From assembly GCF_016827605.1 (NCBI RefSeq), contig NZ_JAEPJQ010000003.1, positions 1 through 64,000 of the forward strand: a DNA stretch of 64,000 nucleotides. Direction: 5' to 3'. Shown in pieces: positions 28,426 through 35,495 of this stretch (its first letter is position 1; each line of letters begins with the position of its first letter). The DNA comes from Hyunsoonleella ulvae (GTDB taxonomy: Bacteria; Bacteroidota; Bacteroidia; Flavobacteriales; Flavobacteriaceae). The translations under genes were made by a program, and so were the position numbers. A model generated the notes under the pieces. It saw only the letters and a program-made list of their open reading frames with translations. It did no database searches and was not told where the DNA came from.

Positions 28426-29411
28426 GAGATCAATTTCACAACATCTTTAGCAAAATATGATGCTATAATATCTGCCCCAGCACGTTTAAAAGCTGTTGTG
28501 GTTTCCAGCATAATTTGGTCGTGATCTAGCCAGCCTTTTTCGGCAGCAGCTTTAATCATGGCGTATTCGCCAGAAACTTGGTATACGGCTACAGGTACAT
28601 CCACTTCGTTTTTTATCTCTCTTAGAATATCTAAATACGAAATTCCTGGTTTTACCATCACAATGTCAGCTCCTTCATCAATATCCATTTCGGTTTCTCT
28701 GATGGCTTCAAAGCGGTTACCATAATCCATTTGATACGTTTTTTTGTTCTTTGGAATATTTTGAACATCTACAGGCGCAGAATCTAAAGCATCCCTGAAA
28801 GGGCCATAAAATGCCGAGGCGTATTTAGCCGAATAACTCATAATTCCTGTGTTGGTAAAGCCTTCGTCTTCTAAAGCTTCACGAATGGTTAAAATACGGC
28901 CATCCATCATATCACTAGGTGCTACAAAATCAGCCCCAGCAGTAGCATGAGAAATACTCATTTCAGCTAGAAATTCTGCAGTTTCATCATTAACTATTTG
29001 TCCGTTTTCAATAATACCATCATGTCCGTAAACTGAGTATGGGTCTAAAGCCACATCCGTCATTACCAACATATCAGGGCACGCGTTTTTAACGGTTTTT
29101 ATAGCGCGTTGCATCAATCCGTTAGGGTTTAAGGCTTCTTTACCTGCGTTATCTTTTAAGTTATCAGGCACTTTTACAAATAACAATACCGATTTTAAAC
29201 CTAGTTTCCAGAGCTCTTTTACTTCGTTTTCTAGCAAATCTAAACTATACCGAAAGTAATTTGGCATAGATGGAATTTCATCTTTTACGCCCTTACCTTC
29301 TACCGCAAAAAGTGGGACTAAAAAATCGTTTGGTGTTATTATGGTTTCACGAACTAAAGCGCGAATGGCTTCGTTGGTTCTTAATCTTCGGTTTCTTCTT
29401 AGTGGATACAT
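28422..29411 (-). CDS. hemB: Delta-aminolevulinic acid dehydratase (porphobilinogen synthase)
   Basis: A 329-residue HemB that condenses two 5-aminolevulinate molecules to porphobilinogen in the cytosol. Catalytic lysines are Lys196 (MSYSAKYASAF) and Lys254 (VMVKPGISYLD). The metal-site region reads ALDPYSVYGHDG (121-132) in place of the Cys triad of zinc enzymes, so this is the zinc-independent, Mg/K-type form. It is the last gene of the minus-strand heme operon. The spacer before it is a repeat element whose end provides AGGGGG eight bases upstream of the ATG, an unusually strong Shine-Dalgarno-like sequence for this phylum. Confidence 0.95.
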   Translation of the reverse strand: MYPLRRNRRLRTNEAIRALVRETIITPNDFLVPLFAVEGKGVKDEIPSMPNYFRYSLDLLENEVKELWKLGLKSVLLFVKVPDNLKDNAGKEALNPNGLMQRAIKTVKNACPDMLVMTDVALDPYSVYGHDGIIENGQIVNDETAEFLAEMSISHATAGADFVAPSDMMDGRILTIREALEDEGFTNTGIMSYSAKYASAFYGPFRDALDSAPVDVQNIPKNKKTYQMDYGNRFEAIRETEMDIDEGADIVMVKPGISYLDILREIKNEVDVPVAVYQVSGEYAMIKAAAEKGWLDHDQIMLETTTAFKRAGADIIASYFAKDVVKLIS

Positions 29412-29567
29412 AAAATCCCCCTAGCCCCCAAAGGGGGAATGCCTATTAGGGGTAAATAGGGTTTAAGAGTTTCGCCTCTTTATTAAAAGAATTGAAACTA
29501 GTTGTTATTTTGTCAGCTAAACTTGTTCTCATAACAATAAGAGTTCCCCTTTTGGGGCTAGGGGGCT
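29406..29567 (-). repeat. MITE-like element with inverted-repeat ends between hemF and hemB
   Basis: The spacer is bounded by inverted copies of CCCCCTAGCCCC. The copy at 29413-29434 reads CCCCCTAGCCCCCAAAGGGG; the other, at 29544-29566, is its inverse with small changes. Each end is itself a small palindrome (CCCC/GGGG). The hemF stop codon TAG and its last codons lie in one end, and the Shine-Dalgarno-like AGGGGG of hemB lies in the other. Between them is a 28-codon frame (29446-29532) that I do not count as a gene. About 160 bases in total. Confidence 0.6.
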
Positions 29568-31087
29568 TCTACCCACTCTTTAGGGTTTTTCAATACGTCT
29601 ATTAATTTTTCTTCTTCGCTACCTGCTTTAGGATGATGATCGTACACCCATTGTACATGAGGCGGTAAACTCATTAAAATACTTTCTATACGCCCGTTGG
29701 TTTTTAGTCCGAATAGCGTTCCTTTATCATGCACTAAATTAAACTCTACGTATCGACCACGACGTATCTCTTGCCAATCACGATGCGTCTTAGTGTATGG
29801 CAAATCCTTGCGTTTTTCAACTATGGGCACATAAGCTTCTAAAAAGCTATTACCAACTTCGGTTACAAAGTTATACCAATTTTCCATAGTCATACCTTTC
29901 GTGGCTTTACAATAGTCAAAAAAGAGGCCCCCAATACCTCGGCCTTCGTTTCTGTGGGCATTGTAGAAATACTCATCGCAACGTTTTTTATAGGTTGTAT
30001 AAAACTCAGGATTGTGATTATCGCAAGCTGTTTTACAGGTTTGATGGAAGTGTGTTGCGTCCTCTTCAAATAAATAATATGGTGTTAAATCTTGACCACC
30101 ACCAAACCACTGGTCAATAATTTTTCCATTGGCATCATACATTTCAAAATAACGCCAATTGGCGTGTACTGTAGGCACCATTGGACTTTTAGGATGTATT
30201 ACCAAGCTTAACCCGCAGGCAAAAAAATCAACATCGCCAACCTTAAAATAGGCTTGCATAGATTTTGGCAGTTTTCCATGAACGCCTGAGATATTTACAC
30301 CGCCTTTTTCAAAAATAGTACCGTTTTCTATAACACGTGTACGTCCGCCACCACCTTCTGGTCGTTTCCAAATATCTTGCTGAAATTTAGCTTTACCATC
30401 AATAGCTTCTAGCTTGGAGGTAATGCTATCTTGTAAATCTTGTATGTATTGGTAGAATTTGTCTTTCATAGATGTTATAGAATTCAAACCTACAAGGTCT
30501 TTGAGACCTTGCAGGTTGTGACTAGAGCTTTCTTCTTGACCTGCAAGGTTTTGGAAACCTTGTAGGTCTGATTGATGAGCAAACTTAAAATTTGCTAGAT
30601 TTTCAAAAAGATTTAAAATATAGTTTCTTTCAAGAGATAGTTTTGAAGGAAACTCAGTGAAATAAGAATTATAAGACGAGAAATAATACTCTTTAAAGTC
30701 TTTAACTACACCATGAATTTCAGGGTTTTTATGTACATAGAGTACTGAATTTTTCAAATAAGTCTCGTCGACAATTTTTTTCCTTTTGAAATGCTTTTCA
30801 AACAAACTCCCCGTTCTTCTTTGTTGTTTATTGAAAGCTTTAGCGTAGGAATTAAATAGATTGGATAAAGCTTGAGTAGCCTCTTTTTCATCCTGAATAA
30901 TTTTAACTACGAAATGAAAATGATTGTTCATTAAACAGTAAGCAATGATTTCGACTTTAAAGGATAAGTGCTTGTCCATTAACTTTAGAAAATAAGACAT
31001 ATTATCTTCAGTTAAAAAAATATCATGACTGTCTATCCCTCTGTTGAAGATATGATAGTAATTGTCTTTTTCTAGCTTTTCTAGCAT
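29558..31087 (-). CDS. hemF: In-frame fusion: RAYT (IS200-like REP transposase) plus coproporphyrinogen III oxidase HemF
   Basis: One open frame of 509 residues holds two complete modules. Residues 1-170 are an IS200-like Y1 transposase of the REP-associated (RAYT) group: the HUH motif is CLMNNHFHFVVK (His56, His58), and YVHKNPEIHG (Tyr118 a candidate nucleophile) follows. Residues 171-206 are a linker whose codons include two REP palindromes. Met207 (ATG at 30467-30469) begins a normal full-length HemF of 303 residues with MKDKFYQYIQDLQDS, then PEGGGGRTRV, WFGGGQDLTPYYL and RRGRYVEFNLVHD. HemF oxidises coproporphyrinogen III to protoporphyrinogen IX using O2. Either the fusion is made, or hemF is translated from its own ATG; the latter seems likelier. 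Confidence 0.9.
   Translation of the reverse strand: MLEKLEKDNYYHIFNRGIDSHDIFLTEDNMSYFLKLMDKHLSFKVEIIAYCLMNNHFHFVVKIIQDEKEATQALSNLFNSYAKAFNKQQRRTGSLFEKHFKRKKIVDETYLKNSVLYVHKNPEIHGVVKDFKEYYFSSYNSYFTEFPSKLSLERNYILNLFENLANFKFAHQSDLQGFQNLAGQEESSSHNLQGLKDLVGLNSITSMKDKFYQYIQDLQDSITSKLEAIDGKAKFQQDIWKRPEGGGGRTRVIENGTIFEKGGVNISGVHGKLPKSMQAYFKVGDVDFFACGLSLVIHPKSPMVPTVHANWRYFEMYDANGKIIDQWFGGGQDLTPYYLFEEDATHFHQTCKTACDNHNPEFYTTYKKRCDEYFYNAHRNEGRGIGGLFFDYCKATKGMTMENWYNFVTEVGNSFLEAYVPIVEKRKDLPYTKTHRDWQEIRRGRYVEFNLVHDKGTLFGLKTNGRIESILMSLPPHVQWVYDHHPKAGSEEEKLIDVLKNPKEWVEAP
30487..30517 (-). repeat. REP palindrome 1 at the RAYT-hemF joint
   Basis: The arms AACCTACAAGGTCT and AGACCTTGCAGGTT pair with a single mismatch around a TTG loop. 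On the coding strand it is translated as residues 191-200 (NLQGLKDLVG). It lies 18 bases before the internal hemF ATG, so a hairpin here could affect internal initiation or transcript stability. Confidence 0.85.
30538..30568 (-). repeat. REP palindrome 2 at the RAYT-hemF joint
   Basis: GACCTGCAAGGTTT pairs with AAACCTTGTAGGTC around a TGG loop, with one mismatch. It has the same core as REP 1 and 3 and is translated as residues 174-183 (DLQGFQNLAG). It is separated from REP 1 by 20 bases, giving a paired, BIME-like unit. Confidence 0.85.
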
Positions 31088-31099
31088 TTTATTTTTTTT

Positions 31100-31133
31100 A
31101 TACCTACAAGGTTTTTAAAACCTTGCAGGATAT
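31100..31133 (-). repeat. REP palindrome 3 upstream of the RAYT start
   Basis: ACCTACAAGGTTTT and AAAACCTTGCAGG form a hairpin with a one-base loop and one mismatch. It lies 12 bases upstream of the RAYT ATG and after the GNAT stop codon. It shares the ACCTRCAAGGT half-site with REP 1 and 2, so REPs flank the transposase on both sides. Confidence 0.85.
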
Positions 31134-31144
31134 ACCTTAATTCA

Positions 31145-31687
31145 TTATTCAATTTCCTTATATAGTTCATACAACTCCATATCCATAGGTGTTTCGTTAG
31201 GAGGTGTATACTCATTTTTAAGTGTTTTTATGTGTGTAAAATTACAGTTTTCAGCAACTTTTAAACTTCCTATATTATTTTTATGAACGATGATTTGTAA
31301 AGTTTCTAAACCCAAAATTTCAAAAGCATAATCTGATAATTTTTCTATAGATTTTGTCATCAAACCTTTACCCTCTATATTATAATCTATAGCATAAGCA
31401 AATTCGCCTTGTTTTTTAATCCAATCTATAGCTTTGATATAAACTAATCCTACTAATTTATGATGTTTAGTCTCTTTGATAGTAAACAAAAACTCTTCTT
31501 TTGTGCCAAATCGCTTTGTTTTTTTTTCAACGAAAATTTTTGATAACTCTGGGGTTAGGTTTTGCTCTAAAGTTTTTGGAAAGTAACGCTTTAAACGATC
31601 TTCATTAGCTACACAAAAGTTGCAAACAGCCCATGCGTCCTTTAAGTTAATTGGAGCTATATAATATTGCTCTAAATTAAGATACAT
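31145..31687 (-). CDS. GNAT family N-acetyltransferase (RimJ/RimL-like)
   Basis: A 180-residue acetyltransferase of the RimJ/RimL group. The fold signature is visible as EFAYAIDYNIEGKGLMTKSI (motif A, acetyl-CoA pyrophosphate loop) and LETLQIIVHKNNIGSLKVAE (motif B), with the final CNFTHIKTLKNEY strand. The substrate (a protein N-terminus or small molecule) is unknown. It overlaps the EI24 gene by 11 bases and precedes the RAYT-hemF frame, so it is part of the heme operon transcript. An EI24-GNAT-hemF order is familiar to me from other flavobacteria; its link to heme is unexplained. Confidence 0.85.
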   Translation of the reverse strand: MYLNLEQYYIAPINLKDAWAVCNFCVANEDRLKRYFPKTLEQNLTPELSKIFVEKKTKRFGTKEEFLFTIKETKHHKLVGLVYIKAIDWIKKQGEFAYAIDYNIEGKGLMTKSIEKLSDYAFEILGLETLQIIVHKNNIGSLKVAENCNFTHIKTLKNEYTPPNETPMDMELYELYKEIE

Positions 31688-32435
31688 TTACAGGTTTGTT
31701 TTTAAGTTTAAGCACTTCAACCGTTCTGGTTGATGCTGCTGTGACCGATAATGGCAACACTAAAATTACACCAATTACTGGAATTAATAAAAACAGTATA
31801 AAAACAATACCGTTACCTATAGCCAACCCCCTATTTCTACGGACAAACTGAACACTTTCTTTATATTGATAATGGCGCTCCAAGGTGTAATCCATATTAC
31901 CAAAACCAGCATAATAGGCTTGCACCATAAATAACAAAACCGTTGAAAAAATGTTGATTATAGGAATAAACTTTAAGAGTAAAATAGGAATGGTTATAAC
32001 TAATTCCATAAGAAGGTTTCTACCATTGATTTTTATGCCACGTATCAACTGTTGCATAAATGAGGTATCTCTATGAGAATGTGGTGGATTACCTGTAAAA
32101 TGAGCTTCTATTTTTTCTGAAACGGGACTCATAAATGGCGCGGATAATGCCATGATGATGTGTTTATAAAGGATGACACCTATAACTACTACGATTAATC
32201 CGCCAATAAAATTGCTTATAGATGAAAAGGTATCTTTACCCCACTCCCAAATCCAGATTTTTGAAATAAACCCTCCTATATTATCTGATAATCCATATGC
32301 TGAGGTAAAAATTGCAACAGCCGTAAAAAAACTAATTAGCATAGGAATAGCAAAGTACTTCCAAAGCCTTAGTCTGGAAATTAAACCAAAAGCACCGAAA
32401 TATGCTTTAATTCCTGAGATAATGTTTTTTATCAT
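31677..32435 (-). CDS. EI24 (CysZ-like) membrane protein
   Basis: A 252-residue integral membrane protein of the EI24/CysZ family. It shows several hydrophobic segments (for example FAIPMLISFFTAVAIFTSAY and GIVFILFLLIPVIGVILVLP) and the conserved P-F-M-S-P-V-S-E-K-I-E loop after the second segment. CysZ proteins are sulfate-uptake related, but EI24 members in Bacteroidota have no assigned substrate. It lies 2 bases after trkH and overlaps the GNAT gene, so all three are co-transcribed. A role in ion or porphyrin transport is conceivable but unsupported. Confidence 0.85.
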   Translation of the reverse strand: MIKNIISGIKAYFGAFGLISRLRLWKYFAIPMLISFFTAVAIFTSAYGLSDNIGGFISKIWIWEWGKDTFSSISNFIGGLIVVVIGVILYKHIIMALSAPFMSPVSEKIEAHFTGNPPHSHRDTSFMQQLIRGIKINGRNLLMELVITIPILLLKFIPIINIFSTVLLFMVQAYYAGFGNMDYTLERHYQYKESVQFVRRNRGLAIGNGIVFILFLLIPVIGVILVLPLSVTAASTRTVEVLKLKNKPVNVS

Positions 32436-32437
32436 TG

Positions 32438-33793
32438 TTAAACCGCAATATCGCCTTTTAAAGTTGGGGAATCCTTTTCGCTTTTACTTCGTGCCCAAAT
32501 GGCCAAACCAAAAGTTAGTACACCAAGTCGCCCTATAAACATTAATACAATTACAACTATTTTTCCAAAGGTATTAATATCGCTTGTAATACCAGTGCTT
32601 ATACCAACTGTGCCTAATGCTGAGGCTACTTCAAATAGAATTTCCTCAAATTTTAAGTCGTTGGTAAGTGTGATCAAAAACGTGCCTAGTAAAATAATAA
32701 TGGTGTAAAAGATGAAAGCCGAAGTAGCAATATACAGTCTTTCGTAAGGGATAATACGCCCTAAAAACGTGATATGTTTACTGCCTTTTAACTGGCTTTT
32801 TAAGATAGCAAAAACGGCAGTTAGTGTTGTGATTTTTATACCTCCTGCAGTACCTGAAGGCGATGCGCCGATGTACATTAAAAATATGCAAATAAGCATC
32901 ATGGCTTGAGAAAACATGCCAAAATCTACAGTATTAAAACCTACAGTGGTCATTGCTGTCATAGTTTGAAAAAATGAAGCGAGAAACCTGGATTCGTTTG
33001 GTAAATTAGCTATGGATGGCTCTAGAAAGTAGAAAAATACAGTTCCAAAGGTTAGCAGTAATAAAAACCCATAAAGGATAATTTTTGTTGTGAAGCTTAG
33101 CTTATGGGATTTCTTTCTAATGAACATGCCAAAATCGGTAATCACTATAAAACCCAAAGAACCACTAATAGCCAACATTGAAATAATAAAATTCACAAAA
33201 TGATTATCTACATATTCTGTAAATCCACTATTGAAGAGACTAAATCCTGCGGTGCAAAACGTACTTACGCTATGAAATATAGAGGACCATAATGTTTCCC
33301 AAAATGGGGTTCCTTCACTTTTAAAAGCTATAAAAAACAGAATAGCACCAATGAGTTCCATAATAAATGTAAACAGTATCACAGATTTTAAAAAGTCATT
33401 TATTTTGATGGTTTTTGGTAATGTAAATTCGGTAGAGAGTATTTTTTTGTGCCAGATGGTCATTCTCCGGGTTGTAGATAATAACATAAAGGTTGTAAAG
33501 CTTAAATAGCCTATACCGCCTAATTGAATGAGTATCATGATGATAAACTGACCGAAAAAATTATACGTATCAAAAATTGAAATGGTTACTAAGCCCGTTG
33601 TTGATACTGCTGATGTTGAAATAAATAAATGGTCTAATACTGGTGCGCTTTGTTTTTGAACTATTGGAAGACATAGCAATAAAAACCCTAGGATTATATA
33701 AGTGGAAAAACCATAGAATAAATTTTGCTGTGGCGACCATCCTCTTTTTAGTAATGTATACTTTTTGGATAGTTGCTGAAATTTATTTGGCAT
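32438..33793 (-). CDS. trkH: TrkH/KtrB family potassium uptake protein
   Basis: A 451-residue K+ transporter subunit. The repeated membrane-pore-membrane units show selectivity-loop sequences such as STTGLV, FCTAGFSLF, TTVGFNTVD and LGTVGISTGI. These are characteristic of the Trk/Ktr/HKT superfamily, with glycine at the filter position. It would form the pore in the inner membrane. The usual regulatory NAD-binding subunit (TrkA/KtrA) is not next to it and must be encoded elsewhere. It lies within the heme operon between hemE and EI24, probably a later insertion into that order. Confidence 0.9.
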   Translation of the reverse strand: MPNKFQQLSKKYTLLKRGWSPQQNLFYGFSTYIILGFLLLCLPIVQKQSAPVLDHLFISTSAVSTTGLVTISIFDTYNFFGQFIIMILIQLGGIGYLSFTTFMLLSTTRRMTIWHKKILSTEFTLPKTIKINDFLKSVILFTFIMELIGAILFFIAFKSEGTPFWETLWSSIFHSVSTFCTAGFSLFNSGFTEYVDNHFVNFIISMLAISGSLGFIVITDFGMFIRKKSHKLSFTTKIILYGFLLLLTFGTVFFYFLEPSIANLPNESRFLASFFQTMTAMTTVGFNTVDFGMFSQAMMLICIFLMYIGASPSGTAGGIKITTLTAVFAILKSQLKGSKHITFLGRIIPYERLYIATSAFIFYTIIILLGTFLITLTNDLKFEEILFEVASALGTVGISTGITSDINTFGKIVVIVLMFIGRLGVLTFGLAIWARSKSEKDSPTLKGDIAV

Positions 33794-33860
33794 AACGTAT
33801 TAAGGTTGTTTATGTAAAAATAAGCCTTTTAAAACTAAAATTAGGTTATTAAACCTAAGC

Positions 33861-33974
33861 TCTGCGTTAGGGATTGAGGGGTTTGTTGAAGCTCCCCGAC
33901 AGAGGAGGAGCGACTCCCGAAAGCCTGCCGGCAGGCAAGCCCGACCACGCCCGTGGCGTGGAAACGCCCAAAGT
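33861..33974 (-). repeat. Copy 3 of a GC-rich interspersed repeat, inverted
   Basis: Read on the minus strand it starts TTTGGGCGTTTCC, contains GGTCGGGC and ends AATCCCTAACGCAGAG. The internal short palindromes CACGCCACGGGCGTGG and GCCTGCCGGCAGGC differ from copy 2. It begins 3 bases after the hemE stop codon and lies between hemE and trkH. A spurious short frame (33800-34021) runs through it. Confidence 0.6.
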
Positions 33975-33977
33975 ATT

Positions 33978-35003
33978 TTAGCTTCCGTATTCTTTAACAG
34001 CATCAATAAATGCTTTGGCATTATCTAAACCTATATTTGGCAAAATACCATGGCCTAGGTTTACAATGTATTTATCCTTCCCAAATCCGTTAATCATTTG
34101 GTGTACCATTTTTTTAATTTCTGCGGGTGGAGAGAACAAACGTGTGGGATCAAAATTACCTTGCAATGTGATGTTGCCTCCTGTTAAATAACGAGCGTTT
34201 CTTGCAGAACAAGTCCAGTCTACACCCAATGCCGAAGCACCAGATTTAGCCATTTCGCCTAATGCAAACCAACAGCCTTTTCCAAAAGCAATAACTGGAG
34301 CGTCGTCTTTTAAAGCATCAATTATTTGATTAATATATTGCCACGAAAATTCTTGATAATCGGTAGGCGATAACATACCTCCCCAAGAATCGAAAACTTG
34401 TACTGCATTACAACCTGCTTTTACTTTTTCTTTTAAATAGGCAATTGTAGTATCTGTAATTTTTTGAAGCAATTCGTGTGCCGCAACAGGGTTTGTAAAG
34501 CAAAACTCTTTAGCTTTATCAAAGTTTTTACTGCCTTGTCCTTGCACACAATAACAAAGAATCGTCCAAGGCGAACCTGCAAAACCAATTAATGGAATTT
34601 CATTATTAAGCTTTTCTTTGGTGGCTTTTATGGCTTGGTATACGTAATCTAGCTCTATTGTTACATCTGGAACAATTACATTATCTACATCTTTTTGAGA
34701 GCGCACGGGGTTTGGTAAATACGGACCAAAATTAGGTTTCATCTGCACCTCGATATTCATGGCTTGTGGAATAACCAAAATGTCACTAAATAAAATGGCG
34801 GCATCCATACCGTATCTGCGAATAGGTTGTACGGTAATTTCACTGGCTAATTCTGGGGTTTGGCAACGCGTAAAGAAGTCGTACTTTGCTTTAATTTCCA
34901 TGAATTCTGGCAAGTAGCGCCCCGCTTGACGCATCATCCACACTGGTGGACGGTCTACTGTTTCTCCTTTTAATGCTCTTAAAAATAAATCGTTTTTTAT
35001 CAT
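33978..35003 (-). CDS. hemE: Uroporphyrinogen decarboxylase
   Basis: A 341-residue HemE that removes four acetate carboxyls from uroporphyrinogen III to give coproporphyrinogen III. The N-terminal signature [17 protein letters not shown] contains the active-site Arg pair. The G-F-A-G-S-P-W-T loop, the F-D-S-W-G-G segment and G-H-G-I-L-P near the end are all in place. The length fits the family. It follows the four-helix-bundle gene in the heme operon. Its stop codon is 3 bases from a GC-rich repeat. Confidence 0.96.
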   Translation of the reverse strand: MIKNDLFLRALKGETVDRPPVWMMRQAGRYLPEFMEIKAKYDFFTRCQTPELASEITVQPIRRYGMDAAILFSDILVIPQAMNIEVQMKPNFGPYLPNPVRSQKDVDNVIVPDVTIELDYVYQAIKATKEKLNNEIPLIGFAGSPWTILCYCVQGQGSKNFDKAKEFCFTNPVAAHELLQKITDTTIAYLKEKVKAGCNAVQVFDSWGGMLSPTDYQEFSWQYINQIIDALKDDAPVIAFGKGCWFALGEMAKSGASALGVDWTCSARNARYLTGGNITLQGNFDPTRLFSPPAEIKKMVHQMINGFGKDKYIVNLGHGILPNIGLDNAKAFIDAVKEYGS

Positions 35004-35006
35004 AAC

Positions 35007-35040
35007 TGGCTTTTGGCTGTTAGCCTTTAGCTTTTAGCTC
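35007..35040 (-). repeat. Direct repeat, hemE-proximal flank of the four-helix-bundle gene
   Basis: GGCTTTTGGCTGTTAGCC followed by TTTAGCTTTTAGC. It matches the copy at 35411-35440 in the same orientation with a few changes. It sits between the bundle-protein stop and the hemE start codon. Confidence 0.6.
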
Positions 35041-35047
35041 AGGGTTA

Positions 35048-35404
35048 TCAGCTATTTTTGATTTTATTTATTAAACTATTTACCATTTTTGCTTCTTTTT
35101 GAATTAAGCTAAAACTGATTTCAAGTTCTTTTTCTTCTATGAATTTTAATTCTTGGGCTATTATTAATTGTGTTTCAACTTCAAATAGAGAACCCATTGC
35201 AATTTCTAAAAATCGTTTAAATTCTATTTCACTATTTCGACTACATCCTTCTGCAATATTAGATGGCACTGAAATTGAAGCTCTTGTGATTTGACTTCTT
35301 AAACCAAACTTCTCCTCTGAAGGTAATTTCTCAGATAATTGATAGACCTGTTTTACAAGCTCAATTCCGTTCTTCCAAATTTCAAGTTTTTTAAAATCTC
35401 TCAT
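35048..35404 (-). CDS. Four-helix-bundle protein (23S rRNA intervening-sequence type)
   Basis: A 118-residue protein of the four-helix-bundle family first seen in 23S rRNA intervening sequences. It shows the conserved F-x-x-L-x-I-W start, FGLRSQITRASISVPSNIAE and G-C-S-R-N-S, then F-K-R-F-L-E-I-A-M-G-S-L-F-E-V-E. The family occurs singly at scattered genomic sites and has been linked to mobile retro-like or diversity elements, with no proven biochemical role. Here it splits hemCD from hemE. Roughly 30-base direct repeats bracket it on both sides, suggesting an inserted cassette rather than a heme gene. Confidence 0.85.
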   Translation of the reverse strand: MRDFKKLEIWKNGIELVKQVYQLSEKLPSEEKFGLRSQITRASISVPSNIAEGCSRNSEIEFKRFLEIAMGSLFEVETQLIIAQELKFIEEKELEISFSLIQKEAKMVNSLINKIKNS

Positions 35405-35410
35405 TTATCT

Positions 35411-35440
35411 AGCTTTTGGCTCTCTGCCTTTAGCTTTCAG
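35411..35440 (-). repeat. Direct repeat, hemCD-proximal flank of the four-helix-bundle gene
   Basis: AGCTTTTGGCTCTCTGCC followed by TTTAGCTTTCAG is the partner of 35007-35040. A further related, inverted stretch of the same AGC/GGC type runs at 35464-35495, up to the hemCD stop codon. Confidence 0.6.
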
Positions 35441-35463
35441 AATTATTTATTCGCGACAGTGGT

Positions 35464-35495
35464 GCCAATAGCTAAGAGCCAATGGCTAAAAGCCA
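35464..35495 (+). repeat. Inverted relative of the AGCTTTTGGCT repeat
   Basis: GCCAATAGCTAAGAGCCA followed by ATGGCTAAAAGCC, directly before the hemCD stop codon (on the plus strand). On the minus strand it reads GGCTTTTAGCCATTGGCTC, like the two flanking repeats of the bundle gene. Confidence 0.5.

Noticed and set aside
29446-29532. A 28-codon frame (MRTSLADKITTSFNSFNK...) inside the hemF-hemB repeat element.
   Set aside because: Too short, within a repeat, and no independent support. Noted as part of the element only.
30450-30500. The idea that the hemF-RAYT joint is a sequencing error that removed a stop codon.
   Set aside because: The frame is continuous and both parts keep correct family motifs in the same frame, so no indel is needed. 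It cannot be excluded without resequencing, and is kept as a check in the main finding.
33800-34021. A 73-codon minus-strand frame through the GC-rich repeat.
   Set aside because: It runs across the hemE 3' end and the repeat; its Gly/Arg/Cys-rich product reflects the repeat's base composition.
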